This document shows, piece after piece, positions 1 through 9,354 of a stretch of DNA of 64,000 nt. The stretch comes from Rubrobacter xylanophilus (lineage in GTDB: Bacteria; Actinomycetota; Rubrobacteria; Rubrobacterales; Rubrobacteraceae). Made by a program: the position numbers and the translations under genes. The stretch spans positions 2,157,501 through 2,221,500 of the forward strand of contig NZ_AP019791.1 in NCBI RefSeq assembly GCF_007164525.1, in the 5' to 3' direction. Numbering within the stretch: position 1 is the first letter of the stretch; every line of letters begins with the position of its first letter. The notes beneath the pieces are model-generated. The model had not been told where the DNA came from and did not search any database. It saw nothing but the letters and a program-made list of their open reading frames with translations.

Positions 1-32
1 GACGGAGTGTTCTACACGGGGACGGCGAGCGG

Positions 33-2510
33 ATGAGCGATAAGCGACTTCAGGTGATCACGCTCCCGGTCACGGGGATGACTTGTGCCTCGTGCGCGAA
101 CCGGGTGGAGAAGGCGCTTGCGCGGGCGCCGGGGGTTTCTTCGGCGAACGTGAACTTTGCTGCGGAGAAGGCCAGCGTGGAGTATGACCCGGAGGAGACG
201 GATCCGGACCGCCTGGTAAGGGCCGTAGAGGAGGCGGGATACGGCGCGCGGACGCGCAAGGCGAGCTTCGGGGTCACGGGGATGAGCTGCGCGAGCTGTG
301 TGGGACGCGTGGAGAGGGCACTCCGGCGGGTACCGGGGGTACTCGAAGTGAGCGTGAACCTCGCGGCCGAGAGAGCGAGCGTGGAGTACCTGCCGGGGAC
401 GGTGGAGTTGGAGGACCTCGAGCGGGCCGTGGAGGGCGCCGGCTACGGCGTGGTTCGCGAGGAGGAAGAGGAGAGCTTCGAGGACGTCCACGAGCGGGAG
501 TACCGAAAGCTCAGGAACGACTTCCTCTGGGCGGCGGGGCTAACGACCTTCATCGTGCTCGGCAGCCTACCGATGATCTTCGGGTTCGAGCCTCCGGTTC
601 CGAGGGGCTGGCTCAACGCAGGGCTTCTATTGTTGGCGACGCCGGTACAGTTCTGGGCCGGGCGGCGCTTCTACCGGAGCGCCTGGGGTGCGCTCAGGCA
701 CGGGCAGGCCAACATGAGCACGCTGGTGGTGCTGGGCACCAGCGCTGCCTACCTCTACAGCGCGATAGCCACCTTCGCGCCGCAACTGTTCGCCGGCCGG
801 GCCGACGTGTACTTCGACACCTCATCGGTCATCATCACGCTCATCCTGCTCGGGAGGCTGCTCGAGGCGCGGGCCAGGGGCAGGACCAACGAGGCCATAA
901 AGAAGCTCGCGGGCCTGCAGGCCAGGACTGCTCGCGTGGTTCGCAACGGCGAAGAGAGGGATGTCCCCGTCGAGGAGGTGGAGGAGGGGGACGTGGTAGT
1001 GGTGCGGCCCGGCGAGAAGGTACCGGTGGACGGCGTGGTCGTCGCCGGGGAGTCGGCGGTGGACGAGTCCATGATCACGGGCGAGCCCATGCCGGTGGTC
1101 AAGCGAGCCGGGGACGAGGTCATCGGTGCGACCATGAACACCTCCGGATCGTTCAGGTTTAAGGCTACGAAGGTCGGCAGGGACACGGCGCTCGCCCGGA
1201 TCATACGGATGGTAGAGGAGGCGCAAGGCTCGAAGGCCCCCATTCAGCGCCTGGCCGATCGGATCAGCGGCGTCTTCGTCCCGGCGGTTATGGCCGTGGC
1301 CGCCGTCACCTTCGGTCTCTGGCTGGCCTTCGGACCCGAGCCGGCCCTCACCTTCGCCCTGCTGAACATGGTGGCCGTCCTGATCATCGCCTGTCCGTGC
1401 GCCATGGGCCTGGCTACGCCGACCTCGATCATGGTCGGCACCGGCAAGGGCGCCGAGATGGGCGTGCTGATCAAGGGCGGCGAGGCTCTGGAGAACGCCC
1501 ACGGGCTCGACGCCGTCGTGCTGGACAAAACGGGCACCCTCACGCGTGGTGAGCCGGAGCTGACCGACGTGGCAACCTACGACGGCCTTCCGGAGCAGGA
1601 GTTACTGCAGCTCGTCGCTTCCGCGGAGCGCAGCTCCGAGCATCCGCTGGGCGAGGCCATCGTCAGAGGCGCGAGGAAGCGCGGCGTCGAACCGGGCGAG
1701 GCCGAGGGGTTCGAAGCCGTTGCCGGAGGAGGCGTGAAGGCCCGGGTGGAGGGACGCAACGTCCTCGTCGGTAGCCAGCGCTTCCTCGAGGAGTCCGGCA
1801 TCTCCGGGGACGGGCTCGCGCCCCGCGGTGAGGAGCTCGCCCGGGACGGCAAGACCCCCGTCTTCGTGGCGGTCGACGGCGAGCCGGCCGGTCTGGTCGC
1901 CGTCGCCGACACGTTGAGAGAAGAGGCGCGAGAGGCCATCGAGCAGCTCCACGGAATGGGGCTCGAGGTCGCCATGATCACCGGCGACGACCGGCGCACG
2001 GCCGAAGCCATAGCGAGAGAGCTGGGCATCGACCGTGTGCTCGCCGAGGTGCTGCCGCAGGACAAGGCCGCCGAGGTTCGGCGCCTGCAGGAGGAGGGCA
2101 GGAAGGTCGGCATGGTCGGCGACGGGATAAACGACGCACCGGCGCTCGCACAGGCTGACGTGGGCATCGCCATCGGCACCGGCACCGACGTGGCGATGGA
2201 GGCCGCGGACATAACGCTCATCAGCGGCGACGTGCGCGGGGTGGCACGCGCCATAAAGCTCTCCAAGGCCACGATGAAGAACATAAAGCAAAACCTGTTC
2301 TGGGCGTTCGCCTACAACGTTGCGCTCATACCGGTGGCCGCGGGCGTACTCTATCTGTTCTTCTCGGACGGCACGGTACCGGAGGTTTTGCATCCCATCC
2401 TGGGCGAGTACGGGTTCCTAAACCCGGTGCTCGCGGCGGCGGCGATGGCGCTCTCGTCGGTGACGGTGCTCGGCAACGCGCTCAGGCTCCGCCGGGTGCG
2501 GATAGCCTGA
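33..2510 (+). CDS. copA: Copper-exporting P1B-type ATPase
   Basis: ATP-driven export of Cu(I) across the cytoplasmic membrane. The 825-residue protein has two N-terminal heavy-metal-associated domains with GMTCASC (Cys18, Cys21) and GMSCASC (Cys86, Cys89). It then has the membrane segments with the transport motif CPC (Cys454-Cys456), the phosphorylation motif DKTGT (Asp498), the P1B motif SEHPLGEA, and [10 protein letters not shown] in the hinge region. All catalytic elements are intact and length is normal for a two-HMA CopA. The stop overlaps the csoR start (TGATG), so the two are probably translationally coupled. Copper specificity over silver follows from the CPC motif and the csoR/copZ neighbours. 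Confidence 0.97.
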   Translation: MSDKRLQVITLPVTGMTCASCANRVEKALARAPGVSSANVNFAAEKASVEYDPEETDPDRLVRAVEEAGYGARTRKASFGVTGMSCASCVGRVERALRRVPGVLEVSVNLAAERASVEYLPGTVELEDLERAVEGAGYGVVREEEEESFEDVHEREYRKLRNDFLWAAGLTTFIVLGSLPMIFGFEPPVPRGWLNAGLLLLATPVQFWAGRRFYRSAWGALRHGQANMSTLVVLGTSAAYLYSAIATFAPQLFAGRADVYFDTSSVIITLILLGRLLEARARGRTNEAIKKLAGLQARTARVVRNGEERDVPVEEVEEGDVVVVRPGEKVPVDGVVVAGESAVDESMITGEPMPVVKRAGDEVIGATMNTSGSFRFKATKVGRDTALARIIRMVEEAQGSKAPIQRLADRISGVFVPAVMAVAAVTFGLWLAFGPEPALTFALLNMVAVLIIACPCAMGLATPTSIMVGTGKGAEMGVLIKGGEALENAHGLDAVVLDKTGTLTRGEPELTDVATYDGLPEQELLQLVASAERSSEHPLGEAIVRGARKRGVEPGEAEGFEAVAGGGVKARVEGRNVLVGSQRFLEESGISGDGLAPRGEELARDGKTPVFVAVDGEPAGLVAVADTLREEAREAIEQLHGMGLEVAMITGDDRRTAEAIARELGIDRVLAEVLPQDKAAEVRRLQEEGRKVGMVGDGINDAPALAQADVGIAIGTGTDVAMEAADITLISGDVRGVARAIKLSKATMKNIKQNLFWAFAYNVALIPVAAGVLYLFFSDGTVPEVLHPILGEYGFLNPVLAAAAMALSSVTVLGNALRLRRVRIA

Positions 2511-2857
2511 TGTCGGAAGAGAGGTCTAGGAGCGAGGCTCCTTCGAACGGAGGTTCCTGCGACGTGCACGGCTACATAAAGGCGGACCACAAGGACAAGC
2601 TGATAAACCGTCTGCGCCGGATAGAGGGGCAGGTGCGGGGCGTGCAGGGGATGGTCGAGCGCGAGGAGTACTGCATAGACATCCTCACTCAGATCTCCAG
2701 CCTCATCGCCGCCTCGGAGAAAGTAGCCGCGATGGTGCTGAAAGACCACATGGATCACTGCGTACGGGAGGCCGTGAAGGACGGAGAGCGTGCGGACGAA
2801 AAGATGGAGGAGCTGACCGCTGCCGTAGAGCGATTCCTGAAGCTGGACAGGAGGTAA
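2510..2857 (+). CDS. csoR: CsoR-type copper-sensing repressor (DUF156)
   Basis: Cu(I)-responsive DNA-binding repressor of the all-helical DUF156 family. The ligand set Cys55, His80, Cys84 has the same spacing (25 and 4 residues) as the Cys-His-Cys site known for CsoR. The family signature around RLRRIEGQVRG is present (residues 34-44). The N-terminal extension of about 20 residues carries another Cys17 and His20. It lies between copA and copZ, overlapping copA by one base, so it probably controls this operon. It may also act on the G-tract elements described downstream, which is inference. Confidence 0.94.
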   Translation: MSEERSRSEAPSNGGSCDVHGYIKADHKDKLINRLRRIEGQVRGVQGMVEREEYCIDILTQISSLIAASEKVAAMVLKDHMDHCVREAVKDGERADEKMEELTAAVERFLKLDRR

Positions 2858-2863
2858 CCGGAG

Positions 2864-3070
2864 ATGACCGAGATCAGGTTGACCGTTCCGGACATGAGCT
2901 GCGGCCACTGCAAGGCCGCCATCGAGGGGGAGCTCACGAAGCTCCCCACCGTCCAGGCCAACGCCGATCCGGACACCAAGATCGTCGAGGTCTCCTACGA
3001 CGAGAGCCGGGTCGGCGAGAAGGAGATAAAGGCCGCCATCGAGGAGGCCGGCTACACCGTCGCCGCCTGA
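2864..3070 (+). CDS. copZ: Copper chaperone, heavy-metal-associated domain
   Basis: Small soluble Cu(I) carrier of 68 residues, a single ferredoxin-like HMA domain with the binding motif MSCGHC (Cys13, Cys16). It would deliver copper to the CopA N-terminal domains or to CsoR. The start is preceded by an AGGAGG site in the end of csoR (GACAGGAGGTAACCGGAG). The gene ends in a perfect hairpin that includes its stop codon. Confidence 0.95.
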   Translation: MTEIRLTVPDMSCGHCKAAIEGELTKLPTVQANADPDTKIVEVSYDESRVGEKEIKAAIEEAGYTVAA

Positions 3071-3120
3071 AGGCGGCGACATAACCGGAGAACGGAGGGC
3101 GCGGGAGAACTCCTGCGCCC
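3059..3120 (+). terminator. Two tandem hairpins after copZ
   Basis: Hairpin 1 has a perfect 9-bp stem (GTCGCCGCC at 3059-3067, GGCGGCGAC at 3072-3080) with loop TGAA, so the copZ stop codon sits in the loop. Hairpin 2 has an 11-bp stem with one G-T wobble (3097-3107 with 3110-3120), followed by TTACCTCGTTT. The weak T tract leaves Rho-independent function uncertain. Placement at the operon end favours a terminator or mRNA-stabilising structure. Confidence 0.55.
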
Positions 3121-3129
3121 TTACCTCGT

Positions 3130-3157
3130 TTAAGACGGAGGGGATGGGGGGTATACC
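3130..3157 (+). promoter_or_regulatory. Candidate promoter with G-tract spacer
   Basis: TTAAGA (3130-3135), a 16-bp spacer ending in GGGGGG (3146-3151), then TATACC (3152-3157). It lies 58 bases upstream of the antiporter start. The string GGGGGGTATAC recurs in the promoter ahead of the Complex I-like operon (5355-5365). G-tracts next to TAT/TATAC are a known feature of DUF156 (CsoR/RcnR/InrS) operators, so copper control is possible but unproven. Confidence 0.4.
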
Positions 3158-3215
3158 GGGCGGGACATGAGGGCCTGCATGGGGACCACAATATCCCGGG
3201 AGGGAGGCTACCCGC

Positions 3216-4448
3216 TTGACCGAACTCAACCTGATGCTCCTGATCGTGGGTGGGGTGGTGCTGCTTGTCGGGCTGCTCTCCGGTCCGATCAAGCGCAGCC
3301 TCCTCTCGGCGCCGCTGGTCGCCCTGCTCGTAGGCGTTCTGGTCGGCCCTTCGGTGCTCGGGTTGCTGGACCCCACCGGGTGGGGCAGGCAGGCGACCGT
3401 CCTGGAGCAGGCAGCGCGCCTCACGGTCGCGATCTCGCTGATGGGCATAGCCCTGCGCCTCCCGTCCGGGTACCCGCTGAAGAGCTGGCGGTCCCTGATC
3501 GTCATGCTCGGCCCGGTGATGACGCTCATGTGGCTGGCGAGCGGGCTGTTGACATACTTCATCCTGGGCCTGCCCTTCTGGCTGGCGATGCTCATAGGCG
3601 CGGTCCTCACCCCCACCGACCCGGTCGTCTCGAGCACCATCGTCACGGGCAAGATGGCCGAACAGAAGCTGCCCGCGCGCCTCAGAAACCTGCTCTCCGG
3701 AGAATCCGGGGCGAACGATGGGCTGGCCTACCCGTTCGTCTTCCTCGCGATCCTGATGCTGGAGCGTCCGCCCACCGAAGCGCTGACCCACTGGCTAACG
3801 CTGACCCTGCTGTGGGAGGTCCTGGCGGCGGTGGTCCTGGGGGCAATCCTGGGCTACGGGGCGGGACGCCTGCTGCAACTGGCGAAGGAACGGGAGATCA
3901 TAGAGGAACCCTCTTACCTCGCCTATACCATAGCTCTCTCGCTGCTGGTACTGGGCGCCGCCAAGCTGCTTGGCACCGACGGCGTCCTTGCCGTCTTCGC
4001 CGCGGGCATCGCCCTGAACATGGCGGTAGATACGGAGACAGAGACCGAAGAGGAGAACGTGCAGGAAGCGGTGAACCGCTTCTTTGTCCTGCCGATCTTC
4101 GTGCTGCTCGGGATGGCGCTGCCGTGGGAGCAGTGGCTGGAGCTAGGCTGGAAAGGGCTGGTTCTGGTGGTAGCGATCCTCCTGTTCCGGCGGCTCCCGG
4201 CAGTGCTGGCGCTCAGTCCCCTCTTGGGGCCGTCGCGCGGCCGGGACGACGCCCTCTTCCTCGGATGGTTCGGTCCCATAGGAGTCGCGGCGCTGTTCTA
4301 CGCCACGCTCTCCGTACGGGAGGCGGGCACGCACGAAGCCTGGGTCGTGGGCAGCCTGGTCATCTGCGCCTCCGTGCTCGTTCACGGCGTCTCGGCCGCG
4401 CCGCTGACGAACCTGTACGCCCGCCGCTCCCGAGAGACGGAGGAATAA
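3216..4448 (+). CDS. CPA1-family cation/proton antiporter (NhaP-like)
   Basis: Integral membrane Na+ or K+/H+ exchanger of 410 residues with about 11-12 hydrophobic segments. Family motifs are TPTDPV and SGESGANDGLAYP, which hold the acidic ion-binding residues of CPA1 exchangers. The TTG start at 3216 is chosen because AGGGAGG lies 9-15 bases upstream. There is no large cytoplasmic C-terminal domain; the protein ends shortly after the last helix. A K+ channel follows 3 bases later, so the pair probably sets cation and pH balance beside the ion-pumping operon downstream. Ion specificity cannot be read from sequence. Confidence 0.88.
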   Translation: MTELNLMLLIVGGVVLLVGLLSGPIKRSLLSAPLVALLVGVLVGPSVLGLLDPTGWGRQATVLEQAARLTVAISLMGIALRLPSGYPLKSWRSLIVMLGPVMTLMWLASGLLTYFILGLPFWLAMLIGAVLTPTDPVVSSTIVTGKMAEQKLPARLRNLLSGESGANDGLAYPFVFLAILMLERPPTEALTHWLTLTLLWEVLAAVVLGAILGYGAGRLLQLAKEREIIEEPSYLAYTIALSLLVLGAAKLLGTDGVLAVFAAGIALNMAVDTETETEEENVQEAVNRFFVLPIFVLLGMALPWEQWLELGWKGLVLVVAILLFRRLPAVLALSPLLGPSRGRDDALFLGWFGPIGVAALFYATLSVREAGTHEAWVVGSLVICASVLVHGVSAAPLTNLYARRSRETEE

Positions 4449-4451
4449 GAA

Positions 4452-5342
4452 TTGACCATCCTGCTCACCCTGGCCGGAGCGGCCCTGATCCTGGCCGCCC
4501 TGCGCGACATTTTCCACGAGCTCTTTCACCCGAGCGGGAGCGGGAGTCTGAGCCGCGCGTTGATGCGCTCTCTCTGGCATCTCGCCCGCCGGGTCGCCTC
4601 CCGGTTCCCGTCCCTGCTGCACATCGCCGGACCGGCGATCATGGTCTCCATAATCGCGAGCTGGGCCGCGCTCCTGATGGTGGGCTGGGCGCTGGTCATC
4701 TGGCCTCATCTGCCAGGAGGCGTCCTTCTGGCTACCGGTCTGAAACCGTCCGGGAACAATGGTTTTCTCGACGCGCTCTACGTCTCCCTCACGACCCTCA
4801 CGACTCTCGGCTACGGAGACATAACGCCGCGAAGCGGACTGCTGCGCGTGCTGATACCGCTGGAGGCGCTGGTGGGCTTCGGGCTGCTGACGGCGAGCAT
4901 CTCCTGGGTGCTCTCGATCTACCCGGTCCTCTCCCGGCGCCGCTCACTGACCCAGAAGCTCCTCTTCCTGTCCCGGACCGAAGCCGAGAGCGGTCTGTCG
5001 GCAAACCGCGACCCGCAACTCCTGGCCACGCTCACCACCGAGGTGATCGAGGTCCAGCAAGACCTGATCCAGTTCCCCGTCACCTACTACTTCCACGGCG
5101 AAGAACACGACGCCCTCGCCGTTGCCATGCCCTACCTGATGCGACTCCCCAAAGACCTCGGTCCCCCCGAGAAACTTTCCGCCGATCTCCGACTCCACGC
5201 CACGACCCTCCAACAGGCCATAGAAGACCTCACCTCCACCCTCTCGGACCTCTTTCTCGGCGTCTCCGACGACCCGGAGACCGTGGCGAAAGCCTACATC
5301 CGCGACCATCTCTACGCCCAAAAGACAGATTCCACGAATTAG
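4452..5342 (+). CDS. Potassium channel, two-helix pore type
   Basis: Membrane protein of 296 residues with the K+ selectivity filter TLGYGD in the context LTTLTTLGYGDITP, flanked by hydrophobic segments (Ion_trans_2 type). Two hydrophobic N-terminal segments precede the pore, and a cytoplasmic C-terminal domain of about 130 residues follows, with no recognisable RCK/TrkA signature. The TTG start lies 3 bases after the antiporter stop, so the two are co-transcribed. K+ movement through it would complement the antiporter in regulating membrane potential. Confidence 0.85.
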   Translation: MTILLTLAGAALILAALRDIFHELFHPSGSGSLSRALMRSLWHLARRVASRFPSLLHIAGPAIMVSIIASWAALLMVGWALVIWPHLPGGVLLATGLKPSGNNGFLDALYVSLTTLTTLGYGDITPRSGLLRVLIPLEALVGFGLLTASISWVLSIYPVLSRRRSLTQKLLFLSRTEAESGLSANRDPQLLATLTTEVIEVQQDLIQFPVTYYFHGEEHDALAVAMPYLMRLPKDLGPPEKLSADLRLHATTLQQAIEDLTSTLSDLFLGVSDDPETVAKAYIRDHLYAQKTDSTN

Positions 5343-5368
5343 ACATATAGGGTAGGGGGGTATACAAT
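5340..5368 (+). promoter_or_regulatory. Candidate promoter of the Complex I-like operon with G-tract spacer
   Basis: TAGACA (5340-5345, 5 of 6 to the -35 consensus), a 17-bp spacer, and TACAAT (5363-5368, 5 of 6 to the -10 consensus). The spacer holds TATA-GGGTAGGGGGG-TATA (5346-5364), a G-tract flanked by TATA on both sides. This resembles DUF156-family operators and the element at 3146-3156. It overlaps the channel gene stop and lies about 190 bases before nuoA. Confidence 0.5.
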
Positions 5369-5557
5369 GACCGTCGTTTCGGAGGACAGAGAGGAGAGAA
5401 TGGCAGGAGGACGACACCTGTACCCGGCGTCTTTTCTTTCCGCGTTGCGTGCCGTGGGCTCGATACGCGCACTCTCTGGAAGGTCCGGCTATCCTGCGGA
5501 GGGGATCGCGTCGGCGGGAGGGCGTGGGGCCGGCGGCGTTCTTCGGGAGGTCCGGCG
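5369..5557 (+). other. Leader region before nuoA, possible small ORF
   Basis: An open frame from ATG 5367 (or ATG 5400, with GAGGAGAG just upstream) runs to TGA 5559-5561, overlapping the nuoA ATG at 5558. It would encode 64 or 53 residues with no recognised motif. The overlap resembles translational coupling, so a leader peptide is possible, but base composition alone could give this ORF. No other gene is visible here. Confidence 0.25.
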
Positions 5558-5920
5558 ATGAGCGCGTTGCAGCAGTACGCATTGTTGCTTGGGATGGCGC
5601 TGGGCGTGGTGGGCTTCGTGTTGAGCCTCTACGGGGTCTCCCGTTCGATGGGCAAGACGCGCGAGGAGCCGGGCAAGGACGTACCGGCGACGGCCGGCAA
5701 GCTCTCGCGGGACCCTGTGTGGGCCCGGTATCACGTCCGGTACTACGGGTACGCCCTGCTGTTTCTGGCTTTCGACATGGAGATGGCCTACATGTACCCG
5801 TGGGCGGTGGTCTACAGGCAGGAGGGGCTCGTCGCCCTGCTGGACATGGGGGTCTTTCTGGCGATTCTGTTCCTGGGGCTGCTCTACGGCTGGAGCCAGG
5901 GGGCGCTCAGGAGGCAGTGA
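5558..5920 (+). CDS. nuoA: Complex I-like subunit A
   Basis: Three-helix membrane subunit of 120 residues. The family core is clear in [20 protein letters not shown] followed by PWAV, matching the conserved FD-x-E-x-x-x-x-x-PWA segment. Two extra methionines flank the conserved Glu (DMEMAYM). In canonical Complex I, NuoA packs against NuoH, NuoJ and NuoK at the quinone entrance. It is the first gene of an eight-gene nuo-like operon whose genes mostly overlap by 1-4 bases. The next gene begins with GTG overlapping this stop codon. Confidence 0.93.
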   Translation: MSALQQYALLLGMALGVVGFVLSLYGVSRSMGKTREEPGKDVPATAGKLSRDPVWARYHVRYYGYALLFLAFDMEMAYMYPWAVVYRQEGLVALLDMGVFLAILFLGLLYGWSQGALRRQ

Positions 5921-7653
5921 TCTCCGGCGCTCGACAGGGGGACGTCTCCGGACTGCGGCGGCTCTTCGCGGCGGCGATGGCGCGGGATCTGAGGGCCTTC
6001 GTCGTCCCGGGCGCCGAGGTCGCGCGCGCCCGCGGCCTCGACCCCGAGGCTGTGGGGCTCAGGATCACCGCCGCGCCCCGCCACGCGAACGTCCTGGTCA
6101 TCGTCGGAGAGCTCCCGGAGGGGTTGAGGAAGGCTGCGGCGGTAACCTACGCCCAGATGATGCGCCCGCGGGCGGTGCTCGCCGTGGGAGCGGAAGAGCT
6201 CTTCCCCCTCCCGGAGGCGGACGTCTCCGCCGAGCTCTCACAGGCGGGGCTGGAGGAGGGCGTCGCCCGTCTCCGCCGGGCCTTCAGCCGGGGAGCCTTC
6301 GCCCCCGAGACGGCGGACTTCGAGCCCGAAACGCTGCACACGAAGACCGAATACACCTGCCCCATGCATCCCGAGGTCGTCCAGGACGAGCCGGGCACCT
6401 GCCCCAAGTGCGGCATGGATCTCGTACCCCGCGAAGCCCAGCAGGAACAGGACGGAGGACACGAGGATCACGACCACGGGGAGGAAGACCACCACGGCCA
6501 CGAGGAGCACGAGGAAGGTTCTCCGGAAGAGCACGACGACGGCTCGGAGAACGGAGACCACGAGGGCCGCAGTCACGAAGAGATGGATCACGGAGATCAC
6601 GGCGGCCACGAAGGGATGGACCATGGCGACATGGACTTCATGTCCATGGTCGAGATGACCAAGGACCTGCCGCGCAGCAGCGACGGGCTGCAGATGGAGT
6701 GGGTTGAGACGCCGTTCGGACCGCTCTTTCCGGGGCTGCCCGCGGGTCTCTCCCTGACGCTCACTCTCGACGGAGACACGGTCGCGGAGGTGCAGGCGGC
6801 ATCCGCCGTCGAGGGATGGGTCTCGACGGGAGATCTGGCCGGACCCGCCGCTTCCTTCCCCGACCGGCTCGCCGGGCTCGCCCCGCTCTCGCCGGTAGCG
6901 TACCGCGTGCTCGCCCTGCGGGCCGTGGAGAACGCGGCCGGCGCCGTCCCCGACGAGCGGACTACCCTCGCGCGGGTGGGCGCCATGGAGCGGGAGCGCG
7001 CGGCGAGTCACCTTAACTGGCTGGCGAGCTTCGCCCACCTGCTCGGCTACTCCTGGCTGGAGGAGCGGGCCAGGGAGCTGCAGATCGCGCTGCTGCGGGC
7101 GGCCGGCCCCGAAGACGTCGCGCGGCTCGCGGGCGAGGCCAAGAAGCTGGTGCGCAGGGTGGAGCGGACCCCGCTGCTCCGTCGAAGGTTGGGTGGGATC
7201 GGGACCTTGCCCGCCGACGCGGAAGCCTCCGGGCCGGTGGCGAGGGCGGGCGGCTCAGCAGCCGACGTCCGCACGAACGAGAAAACGTATCGTGAGCTCG
7301 GTTTCGAGACGGTCGTCCTCGATGGGAACGACGCCCTCTCGCGGCTCCGGGTCCGGCTTACGGAGGTCGGGCAGAGCCTGGAGCTCGCCGGCACGGTCAG
7401 CTCTGTAGACATCCCCGATCCCGTAATCGAAGATAGCCGTTCGGGAACGGGCGCCGCGACGGTCGAGACGCCACGCGGTCCGGCAACGCTCCGGGCAACG
7501 CTCGAGGACGGCGAAGTTGTAGGCGTGGAGCTGGACACGCCTTCGACGCGGCTCATACCCCTGGTACATCACGTCGTACAGCAGCAGGAGCTGGCCGACG
7601 CGCTCGTGGGGGTCGCCTCACTCGACATCTCGCCCTGGGAGGTGATCCAATGA
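5917..7653 (+). CDS. Fusion: NuoB-like segment, heavy-metal-binding domain, His-rich linker, NuoD-like domain
   Basis: A 578-residue protein from GTG 5917 (overlapping the nuoA stop). Residues about 45-95 ([20 protein letters not shown] and following) resemble the NuoB/hydrogenase small-subunit fold, but there is no cysteine before residue 148, so the N2 iron-sulfur cluster cannot form. Residues 147-171 are a heavy-metal-binding domain (TCPMHP...[12 protein letters not shown]; Cys148, Cys162, Cys165) of the type found in Cu-efflux proteins. Residues about 178-243 hold 14 His in an acidic, Gly-rich stretch. The rest is NuoD-like ([10 protein letters not shown] at 269-277, SHLNWLASF at 364-372, a C-terminal [14 protein letters not shown]). 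By eye, the canonical GPQHPxTHG loop has lost both histidines. Enzymatic quinone reduction looks impossible; a metal-linked role is inferred. Confidence 0.82.
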   Translation: MISGARQGDVSGLRRLFAAAMARDLRAFVVPGAEVARARGLDPEAVGLRITAAPRHANVLVIVGELPEGLRKAAAVTYAQMMRPRAVLAVGAEELFPLPEADVSAELSQAGLEEGVARLRRAFSRGAFAPETADFEPETLHTKTEYTCPMHPEVVQDEPGTCPKCGMDLVPREAQQEQDGGHEDHDHGEEDHHGHEEHEEGSPEEHDDGSENGDHEGRSHEEMDHGDHGGHEGMDHGDMDFMSMVEMTKDLPRSSDGLQMEWVETPFGPLFPGLPAGLSLTLTLDGDTVAEVQAASAVEGWVSTGDLAGPAASFPDRLAGLAPLSPVAYRVLALRAVENAAGAVPDERTTLARVGAMERERAASHLNWLASFAHLLGYSWLEERARELQIALLRAAGPEDVARLAGEAKKLVRRVERTPLLRRRLGGIGTLPADAEASGPVARAGGSAADVRTNEKTYRELGFETVVLDGNDALSRLRVRLTEVGQSLELAGTVSSVDIPDPVIEDSRSGTGAATVETPRGPATLRATLEDGEVVGVELDTPSTRLIPLVHHVVQQQELADALVGVASLDISPWEVIQ

Positions 7654-8543
7654 CGACGCTCGCGGTGCTGCTGATGCTGCTCGCCGGGGCCTACCTCGTG
7701 GCCGTGCTCGAGGGCTGGGCGACGACCGGGCGCCTGCGGGTGGCCGGGCCGGCGCTCTCCGCCGTGGCGCTGCTCGGGCGGGAGTCCGTCGTACCGAGGA
7801 AACCGGATCGCATCCTCTTCGAGGTCGCTCCAGTGCTGCTGCTCGTCTCCGCGGTGCTCGCCGCCGCCGTGCTGCCCTTCGGGCCGTCCCTCGTCGCCGC
7901 CGACATGGCCACGGGCGCGCTCTTCGTCAACGCCGCCCTCGCCTACGTGATGGTCGCCCTCCTCATGGCCGGCTGGGGCCCGGACGCAGCCTACGCCATG
8001 GTCGCCGGCTGGCGTTTCCTGGGACAGCTCGTCGGCTACTCCATGCCCATCGTGATGGCCATAGCCGCCATCGCCATGCGCGCCGAATCGCTCAGGAACA
8101 CCGCCGTCGTGGAGTCGCAGGCCGCCCTCCCCAACGCCCTCTACCAGCCCGTGGGCTTCGCGGTGTTCTTTTTGGCGGCGATGTGCCTGGCCTTCCTGCC
8201 GCCCTTCGACCTCCCCACCGCCGGCGAGCTCGCCGGCGGGGTCGAGGCCGAGTACGCCGGGGCGCGGCTGGCCGTGATGCGCCTGGGCCGCATGGTGCTC
8301 GTGGTTACGCTCTCGGCGGCGATCACGGTCTTCTACCTGGGCGGCTGGTACGGGCCGTTCCTCCCCGGCTGGGCCTGGAGCGCCGTGAAGACGCTCGCCG
8401 TGGCGGCGGCGATGCTGGCAGCGGGACGCTACGTGCCCCGGATCAGGGAGGCGAATCTCTTGTCCTGGTGGTGGAAGCTCGGCATCCCGCTCGCGCTCGC
8501 GAACATCTTCTGGGTGGGCGTGCTGCTCCTGGTGGTGAAGTGA
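7650..8543 (+). CDS. nuoH: Complex I-like subunit H
   Basis: Membrane subunit of 297 residues, somewhat short for NuoH. The best-conserved loop [20 protein letters not shown] followed by GARLAV corresponds to the canonical PFDLPEAE...EYSG region that lines the quinone channel. The N-terminal quinone-site motif usually rich in RxGPNRVGP is degenerate here ([20 protein letters not shown]), in keeping with loss of the redox core in the neighbouring fusion protein. The ATG overlaps the preceding stop and the stop overlaps the nuoJ start. Confidence 0.9.
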   Translation: MTTLAVLLMLLAGAYLVAVLEGWATTGRLRVAGPALSAVALLGRESVVPRKPDRILFEVAPVLLLVSAVLAAAVLPFGPSLVAADMATGALFVNAALAYVMVALLMAGWGPDAAYAMVAGWRFLGQLVGYSMPIVMAIAAIAMRAESLRNTAVVESQAALPNALYQPVGFAVFFLAAMCLAFLPPFDLPTAGELAGGVEAEYAGARLAVMRLGRMVLVVTLSAAITVFYLGGWYGPFLPGWAWSAVKTLAVAAAMLAAGRYVPRIREANLLSWWWKLGIPLALANIFWVGVLLLVVK

Positions 8544-9049
8544 TGGGCCTCCAGACGCTGTTCACCGGCTTCTTCGGCCTGGCCGCGATCTGGTTCGGGG
8601 TCGTGGTCTTCAGGACCTCCTCGATGGTGCGCTCGGCGCTCGCGCTGCTCTTCTCGCAGGCGGCCATCGGCGCAATGTTTCTGGCCATGCAGGCCGAGTT
8701 CCTCGGGGTGCTGCAGATCATGATGATGGCCACGGAGATGTCGATCATGGCGATCTTCATGGTCATGTACATGATGGACCCGGGCGGCCTCGGCGAGATG
8801 GACATGTCCCACCAGAAGAAGCTCGCGATGGCCGCCGGCGTCCTCGGCGCCCTCGCCGCCGCGGGCGTCGTCGCGCTGGCGGACTGGGGGACGGTGTCCG
8901 CCGCCGCGCCGCCGGCGGCGGTGCAGACGGAGAGGCTGGGCACCGAGATGCTCGGGCGCTCGATGCTCGTCTTCGAGACCGCCGGGGTGACGATACTCAC
9001 CGCCATGATCGCCGCCACCGCCGTGGCGATAGAGAGGAGGCGCCGGTGA
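8543..9049 (+). CDS. nuoJ: Complex I-like subunit J, methionine-rich
   Basis: Membrane subunit of 168 residues with four or five helices; position between H and K and overall pattern identify it as NuoJ. Residues 45-88 contain 13 methionines, including MxxxM repeats at 45/49, 62/66 and 69/73/77, in the helix that in canonical NuoJ is the conserved TM3 (usually YxGAIMVLFLFVIML). MxxxM is the Cu(I)-conducting pattern of CTR-type transporters, so a copper path is a plausible inference. A His90 and two Met follow directly after the helix. It starts in the nuoH stop (TGATG). Confidence 0.85.
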   Translation: MGLQTLFTGFFGLAAIWFGVVVFRTSSMVRSALALLFSQAAIGAMFLAMQAEFLGVLQIMMMATEMSIMAIFMVMYMMDPGGLGEMDMSHQKKLAMAAGVLGALAAAGVVALADWGTVSAAAPPAAVQTERLGTEMLGRSMLVFETAGVTILTAMIAATAVAIERRRR

Positions 9050-9354
9050 CGACGCTCGTGGTCGCGCTCCTCACGGGTGCCGTGCTCTTCGGCGTCGGGC
9101 TCTACGGCGCCCTGAGCCAGACGAACCTGGTCATGATCATGATGGGCGTCGAGCTGATGCTGGGCGGGGCGCTCGTGAACCTGGTCGCCCTCTGGCGCTT
9201 CCTGCACCCGGAGGCCTACCCCGGCCAGATGTTCGTCCTCATCGTGATGACCGTGATGGCCCTGGAGATGGCCGTCGGCTTCGGCGTGGGGACCGCACGC
9301 TTCCGCTCGAAGGGTTCGGTCGAGATGGAAGAGGCCCGGGACCTCAAGGGATGA
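9046..9354 (+). CDS. nuoK: Complex I-like subunit K
   Basis: Three-helix membrane subunit of 102 residues from GTG 9046 (overlaps nuoJ stop). The two conserved membrane glutamates of the proton path are present: Glu36 in MIMMGVELMLGG and Glu74 in VMTVMALEMAVG. Methionines are again frequent around both glutamates (30, 32, 33, 38, 62, 68, 71, 75). NuoK couples the peripheral arm to the antiporter-like subunits. The nuoL ATG overlaps its stop. Confidence 0.93.
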   Translation: MTTLVVALLTGAVLFGVGLYGALSQTNLVMIMMGVELMLGGALVNLVALWRFLHPEAYPGQMFVLIVMTVMALEMAVGFGVGTARFRSKGSVEMEEARDLKG

